Origin: Virgibacillus proomii
GTDB lineage: Bacteria; Bacillota; Bacilli; Bacillales; Amphibacillaceae
Length of the DNA: 64,000 nucleotides
Direction of reading: 5' to 3'
Assembly: GCF_900162615.1 (NCBI RefSeq)
Contig: NZ_FUFN01000009.1
Location: 1,024,403-1,088,402 of the forward strand
Below the pieces are notes generated by a model. That model saw nothing but the letters and a program-made list of their open reading frames with translations, searched no databases and had not been told where the DNA came from. Shown piece after piece: positions 9,075 through 17,343 of the stretch. A program made the translations under genes and the position numbers. Each line of letters opens with the position of its first letter. Within the stretch, counting starts at the first letter, position 1.

Positions 9075-9556
9075 TCCAAACTAGACTTTAAAACAACTTG
9101 ATCAAAATCTTGAAATCATTCACATTACTATACTCCAATTTTCAAAAAAACACCATAACATTCATGTAAAATTTGTTTGGAAAAAGGCTTTTATTTTACA
9201 GAAAGGAATGAGATATTTTTCTCCTTTATTTATTAAACTATATTTAAGTAAAAACAAACTAGGAACAACATAGAGAAAATGAGCTGGCTTCGTCTCATCG
9301 TTTACAAATCCAAAGCATTAAACTACAATAATATTTGTATCCAAACTGCATTATTTTTGTTTATTTATAATAGAAATTAACATAATTATTAATATATTAT
9401 ATATGACCATCTGATAGAATATTATTCAATTTCACTGAACATACGTCAAAAAAAGAGATATAATAGTCCTATTAATAGAAAAGTCGACGAGTATTTGATT
9501 AAACAACATTTATTCAAAGTTTGATTTAATACTTATATGGAAAGGACGATAAAAAC
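9075..9556. other. AT-rich intergenic region, no gene
   Basis: About 480 bp with no frame or strong hairpin. It must hold the divergent promoters of uppP and the MazG-type gene. Near 9485-9535 an imperfect inverted sequence (GATTAAAC... / ...GTTTGATTTAAT) precedes the MazG gene. Confidence 0.4.
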
Positions 9557-9895
9557 ATGAGTGATATAAGTCAACTAATCGAACAACTAATCGAATTTCG
9601 AGATGAACGAGACTGGCGACAGTTTCACAATCCTAAAGACCTAGCCATCTCGCTTTCATTGGAAGCTGCAGAATTGTTGGAAGACTTTCAATGGAAAACA
9701 AGTGAGCAGGCAGTAGAAGCTAATTTTGAAAATATAAAAGAGGAACTGGCAGATGTAATGATTTACGCACTCATGTTGAGCCATGATTTAAATCTAGACG
9801 TAAAAGAAATCATTCAAGAGAAAATAAAGAAGAATGCTAAAAAATATCCAGTAGAAAAAAGCAAAGGATTAAAGCTAAAGTATAAAGAACTTTAA
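9557..9895 (+). CDS. MazG-like nucleotide pyrophosphohydrolase (RS21-C6 / dCTPase type)
   Basis: A 112-residue all-alpha NTP pyrophosphohydrolase. The Mg-binding signature is present: 'EAAELLEDFQW' (ExxE) at about residues 31-40 and 'EELADVMIYALML' (ExxD) at about 63-74. The N-terminal 'FRDERDWRQFHNPKDLAISL' is typical of the RS21-C6/dCTP pyrophosphatase branch. These house-cleaning enzymes hydrolyse non-canonical or excess (d)NTPs to NMP and PPi in the cytoplasm. It stands alone, with a hairpin terminator 70 bp downstream. The preferred nucleotide cannot be told from sequence. Confidence 0.9.
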   Translation: MSDISQLIEQLIEFRDERDWRQFHNPKDLAISLSLEAAELLEDFQWKTSEQAVEANFENIKEELADVMIYALMLSHDLNLDVKEIIQEKIKKNAKKYPVEKSKGLKLKYKEL

Positions 9896-9962
9896 AGGAA
9901 TGATAGTTAGCAAAAACGTATTTGCTACAAATTTATTCCATGTATATTACATAAACTCGAGC

Positions 9963-10026
9963 GCCGTGGATAACGACATGCAGATTGTCATACGTAAATA
10001 TCGTACATCCACGGCATACTTTTTAC
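9963..10026 (+). terminator. terminator-like hairpin
   Basis: GCCGTGGAT/ATCCACGGC, a perfect 9-bp stem with a 35-base loop that may itself fold, followed by TTTTT. It lies downstream of the MazG-like gene. Confidence 0.5.
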
Positions 10027-10047
10027 AAAAATAGATCATTATAAAGT

Positions 10048-10200
10048 AAAGTGAAACTGCATTCATGGGCTTTTTCATTTATCCCTTTATGAAGTTAGTA
10101 ACTAATTGGCATTTAAGGCTATAAATCCTCCACTTAAACATCTTCCTATTCTCTACCCACTTTGAAACAGGAGCCTTATAGTACCTTATGTAAAAGATAA
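10048..10200 (+). repeat. repeat R2, degenerate single copy
   Basis: It shares the R2 order: AAAGTGAAACTGCATT, a variable stem (CATTCATGGG with a decayed partner), 'TTAGTAACTAATTGGCATTT', 'CCCACTTTGAA' and a terminal 'TACCTTATGTAAAAGATAAA'. It has lost several paired positions seen in the copies at 17.4 and 23.8 kb. It ends directly before the ribosome site of the broken aminotransferase gene. Confidence 0.5.
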
Positions 10201-10216
10201 ACGAGGAGGAAGGCAG

Positions 10217-11344
10217 TTGGACCCCTATTCCTATCGTTCGCTATTCCCTATTTTAAAAACCCATACACATTTAGCCAGCTGCTCACAGGGTGCCTTGTCC
10301 AAGAATGTTTCAGCTGCGATTGATTAATATCATTATAGCTTATTAGAATTAGGTAAAAATTGGGATCAAGCGATGCATACATTGGAATTAACTAGAGAAA
10401 AGTTTGCTAAACTTATTAGTTGTGACAGAGATGAAGTAGCTATCCTTTGTTCGGTATCTGACGCCATATCGGCGATTGCTACTTCTCTTCCTTATAACAC
10501 AAAGAAAAACAAAATCGTGTTTACCGATATGGTTTTCCCTACTGTTGGTCATATTTGGTCTGCACAAACTCCATTTAAAAATAAGTTTACTATAATTCAA
10601 TCTTCCAATGGACAAATACCTATTGAGAAATTTGCAGAGGCAGTGACATCAGACACACTAATTACATGTATTCCTCATGTGAATTATTATAATGGTTTGA
10701 AGCAAAATATTAGCAATATTGCTGAAATCGTACATGGTAAAGGGTCTCTCTTATTTGTTGATGCTTATCAATCAGCAGGACATATTCCGATTCATGTAAA
10801 GGAAATGGATATCGATATACTGGCAGCAGGGATGCGTAAATATATGCTAGGAATTCCTGGTGTTGCTTTTTTGTACATTAAAAAAGAACTTGCCGAAGAG
10901 CTACCCCCACGAATAACCGGCTGGCTAGGTCAAACTTCAACCTCCACATTTGATATTTATCAATCCCATTTAGCGACAGGGGCTCGCCACTTTGAAACAG
11001 GAACACCTTCATTTATAAGTGTTTATGCCGCTCATGAAGCTTTAAAGCTCCTGCTTGATATAAGAATAGACAAGATAGAGGCATATTTAAGCGAACTGAC
11101 TTCGTTCATTCTTGACCATAGTCAAGAACAAGGCTTACAGCTTGCAGGACCAGTGTCTACAGATAATCGAACAAGCCTAACCTCTTTTTACGTTAAAGAT
11201 ACTGCCAAAGTACAAGAAGTTTTAAAAAGCAGACAAATTCTTGTTGCGGCTAGAAATGATGTCATCCGCATTGCCCCTCACTTTTATAATCTTAAAGATG
11301 AAATAAAGCTAGCAATAAATGAAATTGCTAACTTGACTATTTAG
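10217..11344 (+). pseudogene. class V (cysteine desulfurase-fold) aminotransferase, interrupted by in-frame TAA
   Basis: The frame opens at the TTG at 10217, 7 bases after GAGGAGG, and encodes 'LDPYSYRSLFPILKTHTHLA...NVSAAID', then a TAA at 10325-10327, then continues in the same frame 'YHYSLLELGKNWDQAM...' to 11344. The downstream part (323 residues from the ATG at 10373) holds the PLP-enzyme core: 'LLFVDAYQSAGHIP' (cofactor Asp), 'AAGMRKYMLGIPGVAFLYI' with the PLP lysine, and 'HFETGTPSFISVYAA'. It resembles kynureninase- and SufS-fold enzymes. A single nonsense mutation is the simplest reading. A polypeptide restarted at 10373 would lack the N-terminal substrate segment. A 69-codon frame at 11348 follows but is not supported. 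Confidence 0.75.
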
Positions 11345-11628
11345 GGCGTGAAAAATAAATTGATTTCAAGCTTCTCTTCGTCCTATGTTAATCTTATTAG
11401 AGCACGTACTGCCTTACACCTTTTGAAAAATAGAAAGAAGATCGTGTTAAATGAAAATCTTTTGAACAGCTACGCCAGTGAAAACAAACCAGATATGGAT
11501 GAAAAGATCGATTTGATTCATGCACAACAACGAAAAGTATTTAAACGTATACTATAAAGGATTAACAAACAACCCACTTTTAAAATGTATACTTCCGTCT
11601 TTTTTTCTCTTACGGATAACAGTAAAAC

Positions 11629-12195
11629 TTACTCTACATCTGCTCTCATTCCACCTTTTAATTTATCCAACTGCCTTAATGCGCGCCAGATCATCAAAAT
11701 GGAAAATAAAAGTAAACACACACCTGCTATGATCAGCATGAGTGCAGCACCTTCTTTGGAACTGGCGAAATTCATGACATAGCCAATATAGGGAATGGTA
11801 AGTCCTGTATACGTCCCGACAATATCTTCTGGTACAACCGGCTCCGAATCAGCTGCATTATTTGCATCTCCCTTTGTAATATACTGCTTCCCATTGTCCT
11901 TTACTTGCTCAATTCTGTGGGTGACAAAAACATCATCTTCTGTTTTAAATGTAATGACATCACCTTTTTGAAATTCTTGTTTTGCATCTGTATCTTTAAT
12001 GGCAATAATGGACCCTGTTTTCATCTCTGGCTCCATGGATCCGGAAAGTACTGTCTTCATTTGATAACCGAATAAGCTCACTTCACCACCAGATGCTTTC
12101 ATCGATATAACAGCAAATAAAGTTACAAGCAGTAAAATAAATAACAGACCCGTGACCATGTTGCTGAACATCTTTAACATACGTTTTCCCTTCAT
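11629..12195 (-). CDS. sipW: signal peptidase I, ER type (SipW-like)
   Basis: A 188-residue membrane protease of the archaeal/ER-type signal peptidase I branch. It has an N-terminal membrane helix (about 13-33), the catalytic Ser in 'VLSGSMEPEMKTGS' (Ser53), a His in 'VFVTHRIE' (His93) where bacterial-type enzymes have Lys, 'KGDANNAADSEPV', and a second helix near the C-terminus. SipW matures TasA/TapA-type matrix proteins. The start is the ATG at 12195 with GGAG upstream; the GTG at 12207 overlaps that site. It lies 27 bp after the TapA-like gene, and a TasA-like substrate is encoded 4.4 kb away on the other strand. Confidence 0.92.
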   Translation of the reverse strand: MKGKRMLKMFSNMVTGLLFILLLVTLFAVISMKASGGEVSLFGYQMKTVLSGSMEPEMKTGSIIAIKDTDAKQEFQKGDVITFKTEDDVFVTHRIEQVKDNGKQYITKGDANNAADSEPVVPEDIVGTYTGLTIPYIGYVMNFASSKEGAALMLIIAGVCLLLFSILMIWRALRQLDKLKGGMRADVE

Positions 12196-12222
12196 TGTTA
12201 TTCTCACTCCAATATATAACAG

Positions 12223-12681
12223 TTATTTTGTTTGCTCGTTCAACTCATTTACAGCGGCATTATCTGTTGTTGTTTGATTTGTTTCTTCTGCTGTCGACTT
12301 TTGATGTTTATTTTCCAGCTCATTTGATTGCTTTTTATCGTTGGCTTTATCTCTATTTTTATCTGTTGAACTGTCTTGTGTAATGTCTTCATCTTTCTTT
12401 CCCTGTTTATCTGAAGCCGCTTTTCCTTGATCAGCTTCCTGTTTCCTATTTTCTGATTTTGTTTGTTCTTCCACTCTCTTTTGCTCTGTCGTACATTCTT
12501 CTTCTTTCTTACAAAATTGCTTTGAAGCAGATACCTTTCCATCAATGCTCTGACTATCCGTGAAATAAGCTGTTGTCGGAGTAGTCCATTGAGAGACCGC
12601 CACCAATAACAGGTATCCCATAACAAGTGGAAATAAAAGATATTTTTTGCTTGTCATTTTATATTTTGTCCAGCAACGCAT
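12223..12681 (-). CDS. TapA/YqxM-like secreted protein with SipW-type signal
   Basis: A 152-residue protein with a SipW-dependent signal: a positively charged start (MRCWTKYKMTSKKY), a hydrophobic segment 'LLFPLVMGYLLLVAVS', then 'TTAYFTDSQSI' at the cleavage region. A cysteine pair (CKKEEEC) follows, then a low-complexity tail very rich in Lys, Glu, Gln, Asp, Asn, Ser and Thr with no fold that I recognise. Position directly before sipW matches tapA of B. subtilis, which anchors and assembles TasA fibres, so this is probably its functional counterpart, although similarity beyond the signal is weak. The start at 12681 has AAAGGA 10 bases upstream. Confidence 0.7.
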   Translation of the reverse strand: MRCWTKYKMTSKKYLLFPLVMGYLLLVAVSQWTTPTTAYFTDSQSIDGKVSASKQFCKKEEECTTEQKRVEEQTKSENRKQEADQGKAASDKQGKKDEDITQDSSTDKNRDKANDKKQSNELENKHQKSTAEETNQTTTDNAAVNELNEQTK

Positions 12682-13011
12682 GATTAAATATCCTTTCTGT
12701 GGAAACAATCTACAAAACTAGTGCAGAATCTATCAAGTTGGCTGGATTCCCTCCTAACATCTACCATTATCTCAAGTTAAGACATAGACCTTGCTTAGTG
12801 ATCACTTCTTACAAATATAACTATGTAAATGCCTTCATGCAAACGCTGTAACGATTTGCCTGGTTAGTTTAAGTATCTCCTCACAGTCAATTAATTACTT
12901 TATAAATAATAGTGACTAACCTTGTACAGTATTTTTCCAACATATCAACCTATCCGGTCTTAGGCCCTATTATATAACAAAAAATAACCAGTAAATACAA
13001 AAAATCTAATA
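12682..13011. other. divergent intergenic region
   Basis: About 330 bp between the TapA-like gene and the Pho box of the alkaline phosphatase. It must contain the promoter of the tapA-like/sipW operon. No frame, repeat or strong hairpin was seen. Confidence 0.3.
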
Positions 13012-13050
13012 TTTACATTTTTTTAACTTTAGATTAATAGTCTTTCAACA
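13012..13050 (+). promoter_or_regulatory. Pho box (PhoP-binding direct repeats)
   Basis: Four hexamers in exact 11-bp phase: TTTACA (13012), TTAACT (13023), TTAATA (13034) and TCAACA (13045). They match the TT(A/C/T)A(C/T)A repeats bound by PhoP in Bacillus, and the array ends 55 bp before the alkaline phosphatase ATG. This indicates induction by phosphate starvation. Confidence 0.7.
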
Positions 13051-13105
13051 TTACTTTATTATGGTAGAAAGCAGATAGGCGTTAGCAAAAAATGGAGGAG
13101 ATGAA

Positions 13106-14752
13106 ATGAAAATAAAAAATAAAAAACTGGCTGGACTTTCGCTTGCAGTTATATTAAGCACCTCTATTGTTACCTACAGTATGGTAAATGCAGCTAGAGA
13201 TAACACCAACCACCAGAGTCAACCAACGAATGGTGCAGCCAAAAATGTCATTTTATTAATTGGTGATGGAATGGCAGAAAACCAAATATCTGCAGCAGCT
13301 TACTTTAAAGGGGGTGGATATGGTGCAGACGATTTAGCAATGGATCAGTTTACCAATGTTGGATATGCACGAACATTCTCACATGATAATACGGTTACAG
13401 ACTCTGCCGCAGCGGCAACTGCTTTTTCCTCCACATATAAGACCGACAATGGAGTAGTGGGGAAAGCACCCAAAAACAAAGAACATCATGAAAATGAAGA
13501 ACATTTTGATGTGGAGACAGTGCTCGAAGCTGCGGAACAAAGCGGTATGTCAACAGGGCTTGTTTCGACAGCCAGAATTACGCACGCAACCCCAGCTGCT
13601 TTTGCATCTCATATTGATGACCGAGATAAAGAAAATAATATCGCTGAACAAATGATCTTAGAACATGACATTGAAGTCCTGCTTGGTGGCGGAAAGCATC
13701 AATTTCTTCCAAAAGGAGACGGCGGGAAACGAGAAGATGGAAAAAATCTCTTAGATGCTGCGAAAGAAAAAGGTTATCAACTGATTGAAAATAAAGATGA
13801 AATGGCAAAAGCAGACTCGGACAAACTATTAGGTTTATTTAATAACAGCCATATGACATACGAATTAGACCGAGATTTGACCGATGAGCCAAGCATTGAT
13901 GAAATGACAAATAAAGCATTGGATGTACTACAACATGATGATGACGGTTTCTTTTTAATGGTAGAGGGCGGGCGTATTGACCATGCAGGGCATGCCAACT
14001 ATCCGGCAACGAATATTCAGGAAACACTAGCATTCGATAAGGCCGTCAAAGAAGCAGTTGAGTTTGCCAAAAAAGACAAAAATACTCTTGTTATTGTATC
14101 CGCCGACCACGAAACAGGTGGTATGTCGATTGGAGTAAACGGCGAGTACGGATTTAATAAAGATGTCATACGCAATGTAAAGCGGACACCAGAATATATT
14201 AGCCAGCAATTAAATAAACATGATGCCGATTTTGCTGATGTTATGGCAACTTATGCAGGTATCCATAACTTAACGGAAGAAGAAGTCGATTTGGTTCAAT
14301 CAACTACAAATAAGGCTAGTGCCATCGCTAAAATTATCAGTGATCGTGCATTAATCGGCTGGACAACTACAGGGCACACAGCTGTTAACGTCCCAGTATA
14401 TGCATATGGTCCTCTAGCGGAAAAACTAACCGGAACAATTGATAATACCGAAATTGCTAAAGTCATCAGCCTAAGTACAACCAAATCATTTACCTCACAA
14501 AATTTAATCGACCAAGTAAATGAACTTGCAGCAAACGGTGAAATAACAGATAAGAAAGCTGCACGGACACTATTAATACATCTGAAAACAGTCCGTCAAT
14601 TTGAAGAAAAAGAGGCAGTTGATAAAGTTGTCAAACAGTTGACTAATTTCCATCTTCTGCTCGACAAACAAAAAGAAAAAGAGGTCATTTCCACTAATGC
14701 CTATCAAACACTTAAGAACGGAACAGATGCACTATTAGCTAAGTGGCAATAA
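13106..14752 (+). CDS. secreted alkaline phosphatase with C-terminal FIMAH-type domain
   Basis: A 548-residue exported alkaline phosphatase. A signal peptide (about 1-29, ending MVNA/A) is followed by the metal-binding 'NVILLIGDGMAENQ' (about 47-60), the nucleophile Ser100 in 'TDSAAAATAF', 'EGGRIDHAGHAN' (287-298), 'SADHETGG' (332-339) and 'TTTGHTAVNVPVYAYG' (from 420). It releases phosphate from organic monoesters outside the cell. A C-terminal domain of about 80 residues ('LIDQVNELAANGEITDKKAA...HLLLDKQKEKEVIS') matches the FIMAH domain and recurs in the phosphodiesterase downstream. GGAGG precedes the ATG. The Pho box upstream predicts control by PhoP. Confidence 0.95.
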   Translation: MKIKNKKLAGLSLAVILSTSIVTYSMVNAARDNTNHQSQPTNGAAKNVILLIGDGMAENQISAAAYFKGGGYGADDLAMDQFTNVGYARTFSHDNTVTDSAAAATAFSSTYKTDNGVVGKAPKNKEHHENEEHFDVETVLEAAEQSGMSTGLVSTARITHATPAAFASHIDDRDKENNIAEQMILEHDIEVLLGGGKHQFLPKGDGGKREDGKNLLDAAKEKGYQLIENKDEMAKADSDKLLGLFNNSHMTYELDRDLTDEPSIDEMTNKALDVLQHDDDGFFLMVEGGRIDHAGHANYPATNIQETLAFDKAVKEAVEFAKKDKNTLVIVSADHETGGMSIGVNGEYGFNKDVIRNVKRTPEYISQQLNKHDADFADVMATYAGIHNLTEEEVDLVQSTTNKASAIAKIISDRALIGWTTTGHTAVNVPVYAYGPLAEKLTGTIDNTEIAKVISLSTTKSFTSQNLIDQVNELAANGEITDKKAARTLLIHLKTVRQFEEKEAVDKVVKQLTNFHLLLDKQKEKEVISTNAYQTLKNGTDALLAKWQ

Positions 14753-14765
14753 CTATTATCCATGA

Positions 14766-14871
14766 AGAAAAACTTTGCTTGTCGCCAAGCCTTTATGGCG
14801 AAGACTATCATTTTTCTTATACGATAAAAACTAAAGTTTTATACTTTCCTATCGTGTAAAATATATAACCC
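14766..14871 (+). repeat. repeat R3, uninterrupted copy
   Basis: An element of about 105 bp: GAAAAACTT, the hairpin core TTTGCTTGTCGCCAAG, CTTATACGATAAAAACTAAA, then TTTTATACTTTCCTATCGTG. It has the same flanks as 17344-17765 but without R2 units between ACGATAAA and the TTTTATACTTT end, so it is the 'empty site' version. It lies between the phosphatase and phosphodiesterase genes and could act as an attenuator or terminator. Confidence 0.6.
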
Positions 14872-14973
14872 TTTTTAATCTATGAATTCGGTAGAACAGA
14901 TAACAGACTATAAGTGGAAAGAATAGCATCTCTACATTTCTATATTAAATGGGGAATGATGAGGAGAACTAAA

Positions 14974-16056
14974 ATGAAAAAACGTTCGAATAAACTTTTA
15001 GCTATTACCTTATTTGTTATCAGTATCACAGTATTACTACCAACCATTTCTGCGTCAGCAAATACGGCGAATTCTTTTACTATCGCCCATCGCGGTGCAT
15101 CCGGCCAGGCACCGGAAAATACAATGGCCGCTTTTGACAAAGCGCTTGAATATCATGCCGATTACTTTGAAGTAGATGTACAAATGACAAAAGATGGCGA
15201 ATTAATTCTCATGCATGATACAACTGTCGACCGTACAACGAATGGTACAGGTGCAGTTAAAGATTTTACCTTTGAAGAAATTAGACAGCTGGATGCAGGA
15301 AGCTGGTTCCATGAATCATTTGCCGGTGAAAAGGTACCGACACTCGGAGAAGCATTAGACCGTCATAATGGGGAAATCGGTATCCTCATTGAATTAAAAA
15401 ATCCAGAGCTCTATCCAGGTATTGAACAGAAAATAGCAGATGAACTAGTAAAACGTAACATCACAAATGAAAACAGCAATATCATTGTTCAATCTTTTAA
15501 TTGGGAATCTGTTAAGCAAATTCATCAACTACTGCCATCGATTCCAACTGGTGTACTGATTGGTTATGGCCAAACCATTGGCGGGAAAATAACCGATGAA
15601 CAGCTAGCAAGCTTTCAAACATATGCTGATTATGTAAACCCTAATAAAAGTTTATTAAATCAAGAAACCGTTGACCGTATCCATAAATATGCCTTCAAAA
15701 CATGGCCCTACACCGTCAATGATCGAAATTGGGTTACACAACTAATCGAGTGGGGAGTGGACGGCATCATTACCGATTATCCGTTACTCGTAAACATGCC
15801 AGCCAGTGCAGCAACAATCAAAACACTTGTTGAACGCTTTGAAGGAAAAGAACTCTCCAGTGAAACAGCACATGCATTAAAAATCCATCTAACAACCGTC
15901 AGTCAATATGAGGAACAAGGATTACAAGATAAAGCTATGAAACATATGAACGGCTTTATCACCTTATTGAATGAACAGAAAAAGAACGGGTTGATTTCCG
16001 ACCGCGGATATCAGCTACTTCTTAGCGAAGCAAATTTTTTAATGGAAAAACGATAA
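14974..16056 (+). CDS. secreted glycerophosphodiester phosphodiesterase with FIMAH-type domain
   Basis: A 360-residue exported enzyme of the GlpQ/GDPD family that hydrolyses glycerophosphodiesters (and in Bacillus relatives teichoic acid) to glycerol-3-phosphate. A signal peptide (1-30, ending SASA/N) precedes the TIM barrel: 'TIAHRGASGQAPENTMAAF' with His39-Arg40, 'YFEVDVQMTKDGELILMHD' with the Glu/Asp metal ligands and His81, and 'WPYTVNDR'. Residues from about 283 repeat the FIMAH-type domain of the phosphatase upstream. The start is the ATG at 14974 with GAGGAG 7 bases upstream; the longer frame from 14914 has no such site. With the phosphatase it forms a phosphate-scavenging pair. Confidence 0.94.
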   Translation: MKKRSNKLLAITLFVISITVLLPTISASANTANSFTIAHRGASGQAPENTMAAFDKALEYHADYFEVDVQMTKDGELILMHDTTVDRTTNGTGAVKDFTFEEIRQLDAGSWFHESFAGEKVPTLGEALDRHNGEIGILIELKNPELYPGIEQKIADELVKRNITNENSNIIVQSFNWESVKQIHQLLPSIPTGVLIGYGQTIGGKITDEQLASFQTYADYVNPNKSLLNQETVDRIHKYAFKTWPYTVNDRNWVTQLIEWGVDGIITDYPLLVNMPASAATIKTLVERFEGKELSSETAHALKIHLTTVSQYEEQGLQDKAMKHMNGFITLLNEQKKNGLISDRGYQLLLSEANFLMEKR

Positions 16057-16082
16057 GCTCCAACATTTAACAGTATGTTCGT

Positions 16083-16398
16083 TTATGATAAAGAAAACAT
16101 GCCTAACAGGAGTATGCCGACGGCGGGCAGCAAACCCGCTTTTACTCGGCCTTCCTTTAGGTTCGAACCGATGTTGACTTATCGTAGGAAGAAGAGCGAA
16201 ATTTGCTAGGCGCTTGAGCGCTTATGGCTAGACACAAAAGCTACAAGCGCTCGCTTAGCGACGTACAAACTGGAGGTCTTCTGACGAGATAAAGAAAACA
16301 CGGTGACGGAGGAACCGATGTTGACTTATCGTAGGAAGAAGAGCGAAGTTTGCTAGGCGCTTGAGCGCTTATGGCTAGACGACGAAGCTACTTTTCAA
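16083..16398. repeat. repeat R4, two partial tandem copies
   Basis: The first copy (16086-16265) carries GATAAAGAAAACA, GTATGCCGACGG, AGCAAACCCGCTTTTAC and CCGATGTTGACTTATCG. The block from CCGATGTTGACTTATCGTAG through GCTAGGCGCTTGAGCGC to GGCTAGAC is then repeated from about 16280, preceded by another GATAAAGAAAACACGG. It is non-coding. The remainder of the 16057-16642 gap has no gene and leads to the tasA-like ribosome site. Confidence 0.6.
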
Positions 16399-16642
16399 AA
16401 GAATTACCTACAATGAAACAACATCTTATAAATTACTAAGTTTATCAAAAAATAACTGCGGTATCTTAATTTGGTGACAAAAAATTTTATATAAAGCGTA
16501 TTCTAAAAAATCCCCCGAGTAACTGTTCAAAAGCTGATAACAACTTGTTTCATTGAAAGACCTTTCTTTTCAGGATAACAATACCGTTTTGGTTTTTTTG
16601 AACAAGGAACAAAGGGAAAAATGTACAGGGAGGAATATTGAA

Positions 16643-17230
16643 ATGGGAATTAAAAAACAAATCGGTATTGGGGTATTATCAGCAGCACTTGGTTTAGCAA
16701 TGATAGGCGGTGGAACATATGCATACTTCAGTGATGAAGAGGTAAGTCAAAATACATTTGCAGCAGGTACACTTGACTTAAATGCTGAACCAACAGAAAT
16801 GATTAATCTTAATAATTTAAAGCCAGGCGACTCCATGATTCGTACATTTGAGCTGCAAAACAACGGAACGTTAGACATTGAAAAGGTACTATTGGAAACG
16901 AATTATTCTGTTATCGATGCTAAAAGTGACAATACAGACGACTTTGGAAAGCATATTGAAGTTGAGTTTTTATATAATGCCGATAAACTGGATGAAGTCA
17001 TCTATAAAACCACGTTGGCAGATCTCAAAAACATGAAACCGGAAGCGGTTAATAAACATGTTTTTTACCCACAATTTGGTGACAAGGGACTTCCTGCCGG
17101 TACAGTAGATGATATCGCGGTAAAGTTTAACTTTGTTGATAACGGAAAAGACCAAAACGAATTTCAAGGGGACGCTTTAAATCTCGAGTGGACATTTAAA
17201 GCAGTCCAAGCACCTGGTGAAGCAAGGTAA
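16643..17230 (+). CDS. TasA/CalY (camelysin)-family matrix protein
   Basis: A 195-residue exported protein of the TasA/camelysin family. The SipW-type signal 'KKQIGIGVLSAALGLAMIGG' is followed by GTYAYFSDEE, the usual cleavage region. The mature part shows the family pattern 'NTFAAGTLDLNA', 'NLNNLKPGDSMIRTFELQNN' and a late 'LNLEWTFKA'. TasA forms the amyloid-like fibre of the biofilm matrix; CalY of B. cereus is a related fibre protein. The ATG at 16643 has GGGAGG 9 bases upstream; the longer frame from 16553 is rejected. Processing by the SipW encoded at 11.6-12.2 kb is likely. A strong terminator follows. Confidence 0.92.
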   Translation: MGIKKQIGIGVLSAALGLAMIGGGTYAYFSDEEVSQNTFAAGTLDLNAEPTEMINLNNLKPGDSMIRTFELQNNGTLDIEKVLLETNYSVIDAKSDNTDDFGKHIEVEFLYNADKLDEVIYKTTLADLKNMKPEAVNKHVFYPQFGDKGLPAGTVDDIAVKFNFVDNGKDQNEFQGDALNLEWTFKAVQAPGEAR

Positions 17231-17298
17231 TCGCTTAAAAAATATCACGCACCAAAAGATATAATAAGAGATTATAACATAAACAAATACGAAATAGC

Positions 17299-17341
17299 AC
17301 AAACCGAACAATTCATTTATAATTGTTCGGTTTGTTTGTGT
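17299..17341 (+). terminator. Rho-independent terminator of the tasA-like gene
   Basis: AAACCGAACAATT/AATTGTTCGGTTT, a perfect 13-bp stem with a 7-base loop followed by GTTTGTGTTT. Confidence 0.8.
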
Positions 17342-17343
17342 TT

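Noticed and set aside
10325..10327. In-frame stop considered as programmed recoding
   Set aside because: The codon is TAA, not TGA (selenocysteine) or TAG (pyrrolysine), and no recoding structure or slippery site is evident; a nonsense mutation is simpler.
11348..11557. 69-codon frame directly after the aminotransferase
   Set aside because: A GTG start with poor ribosome site and no family pattern; it might be real, but the evidence is too thin.
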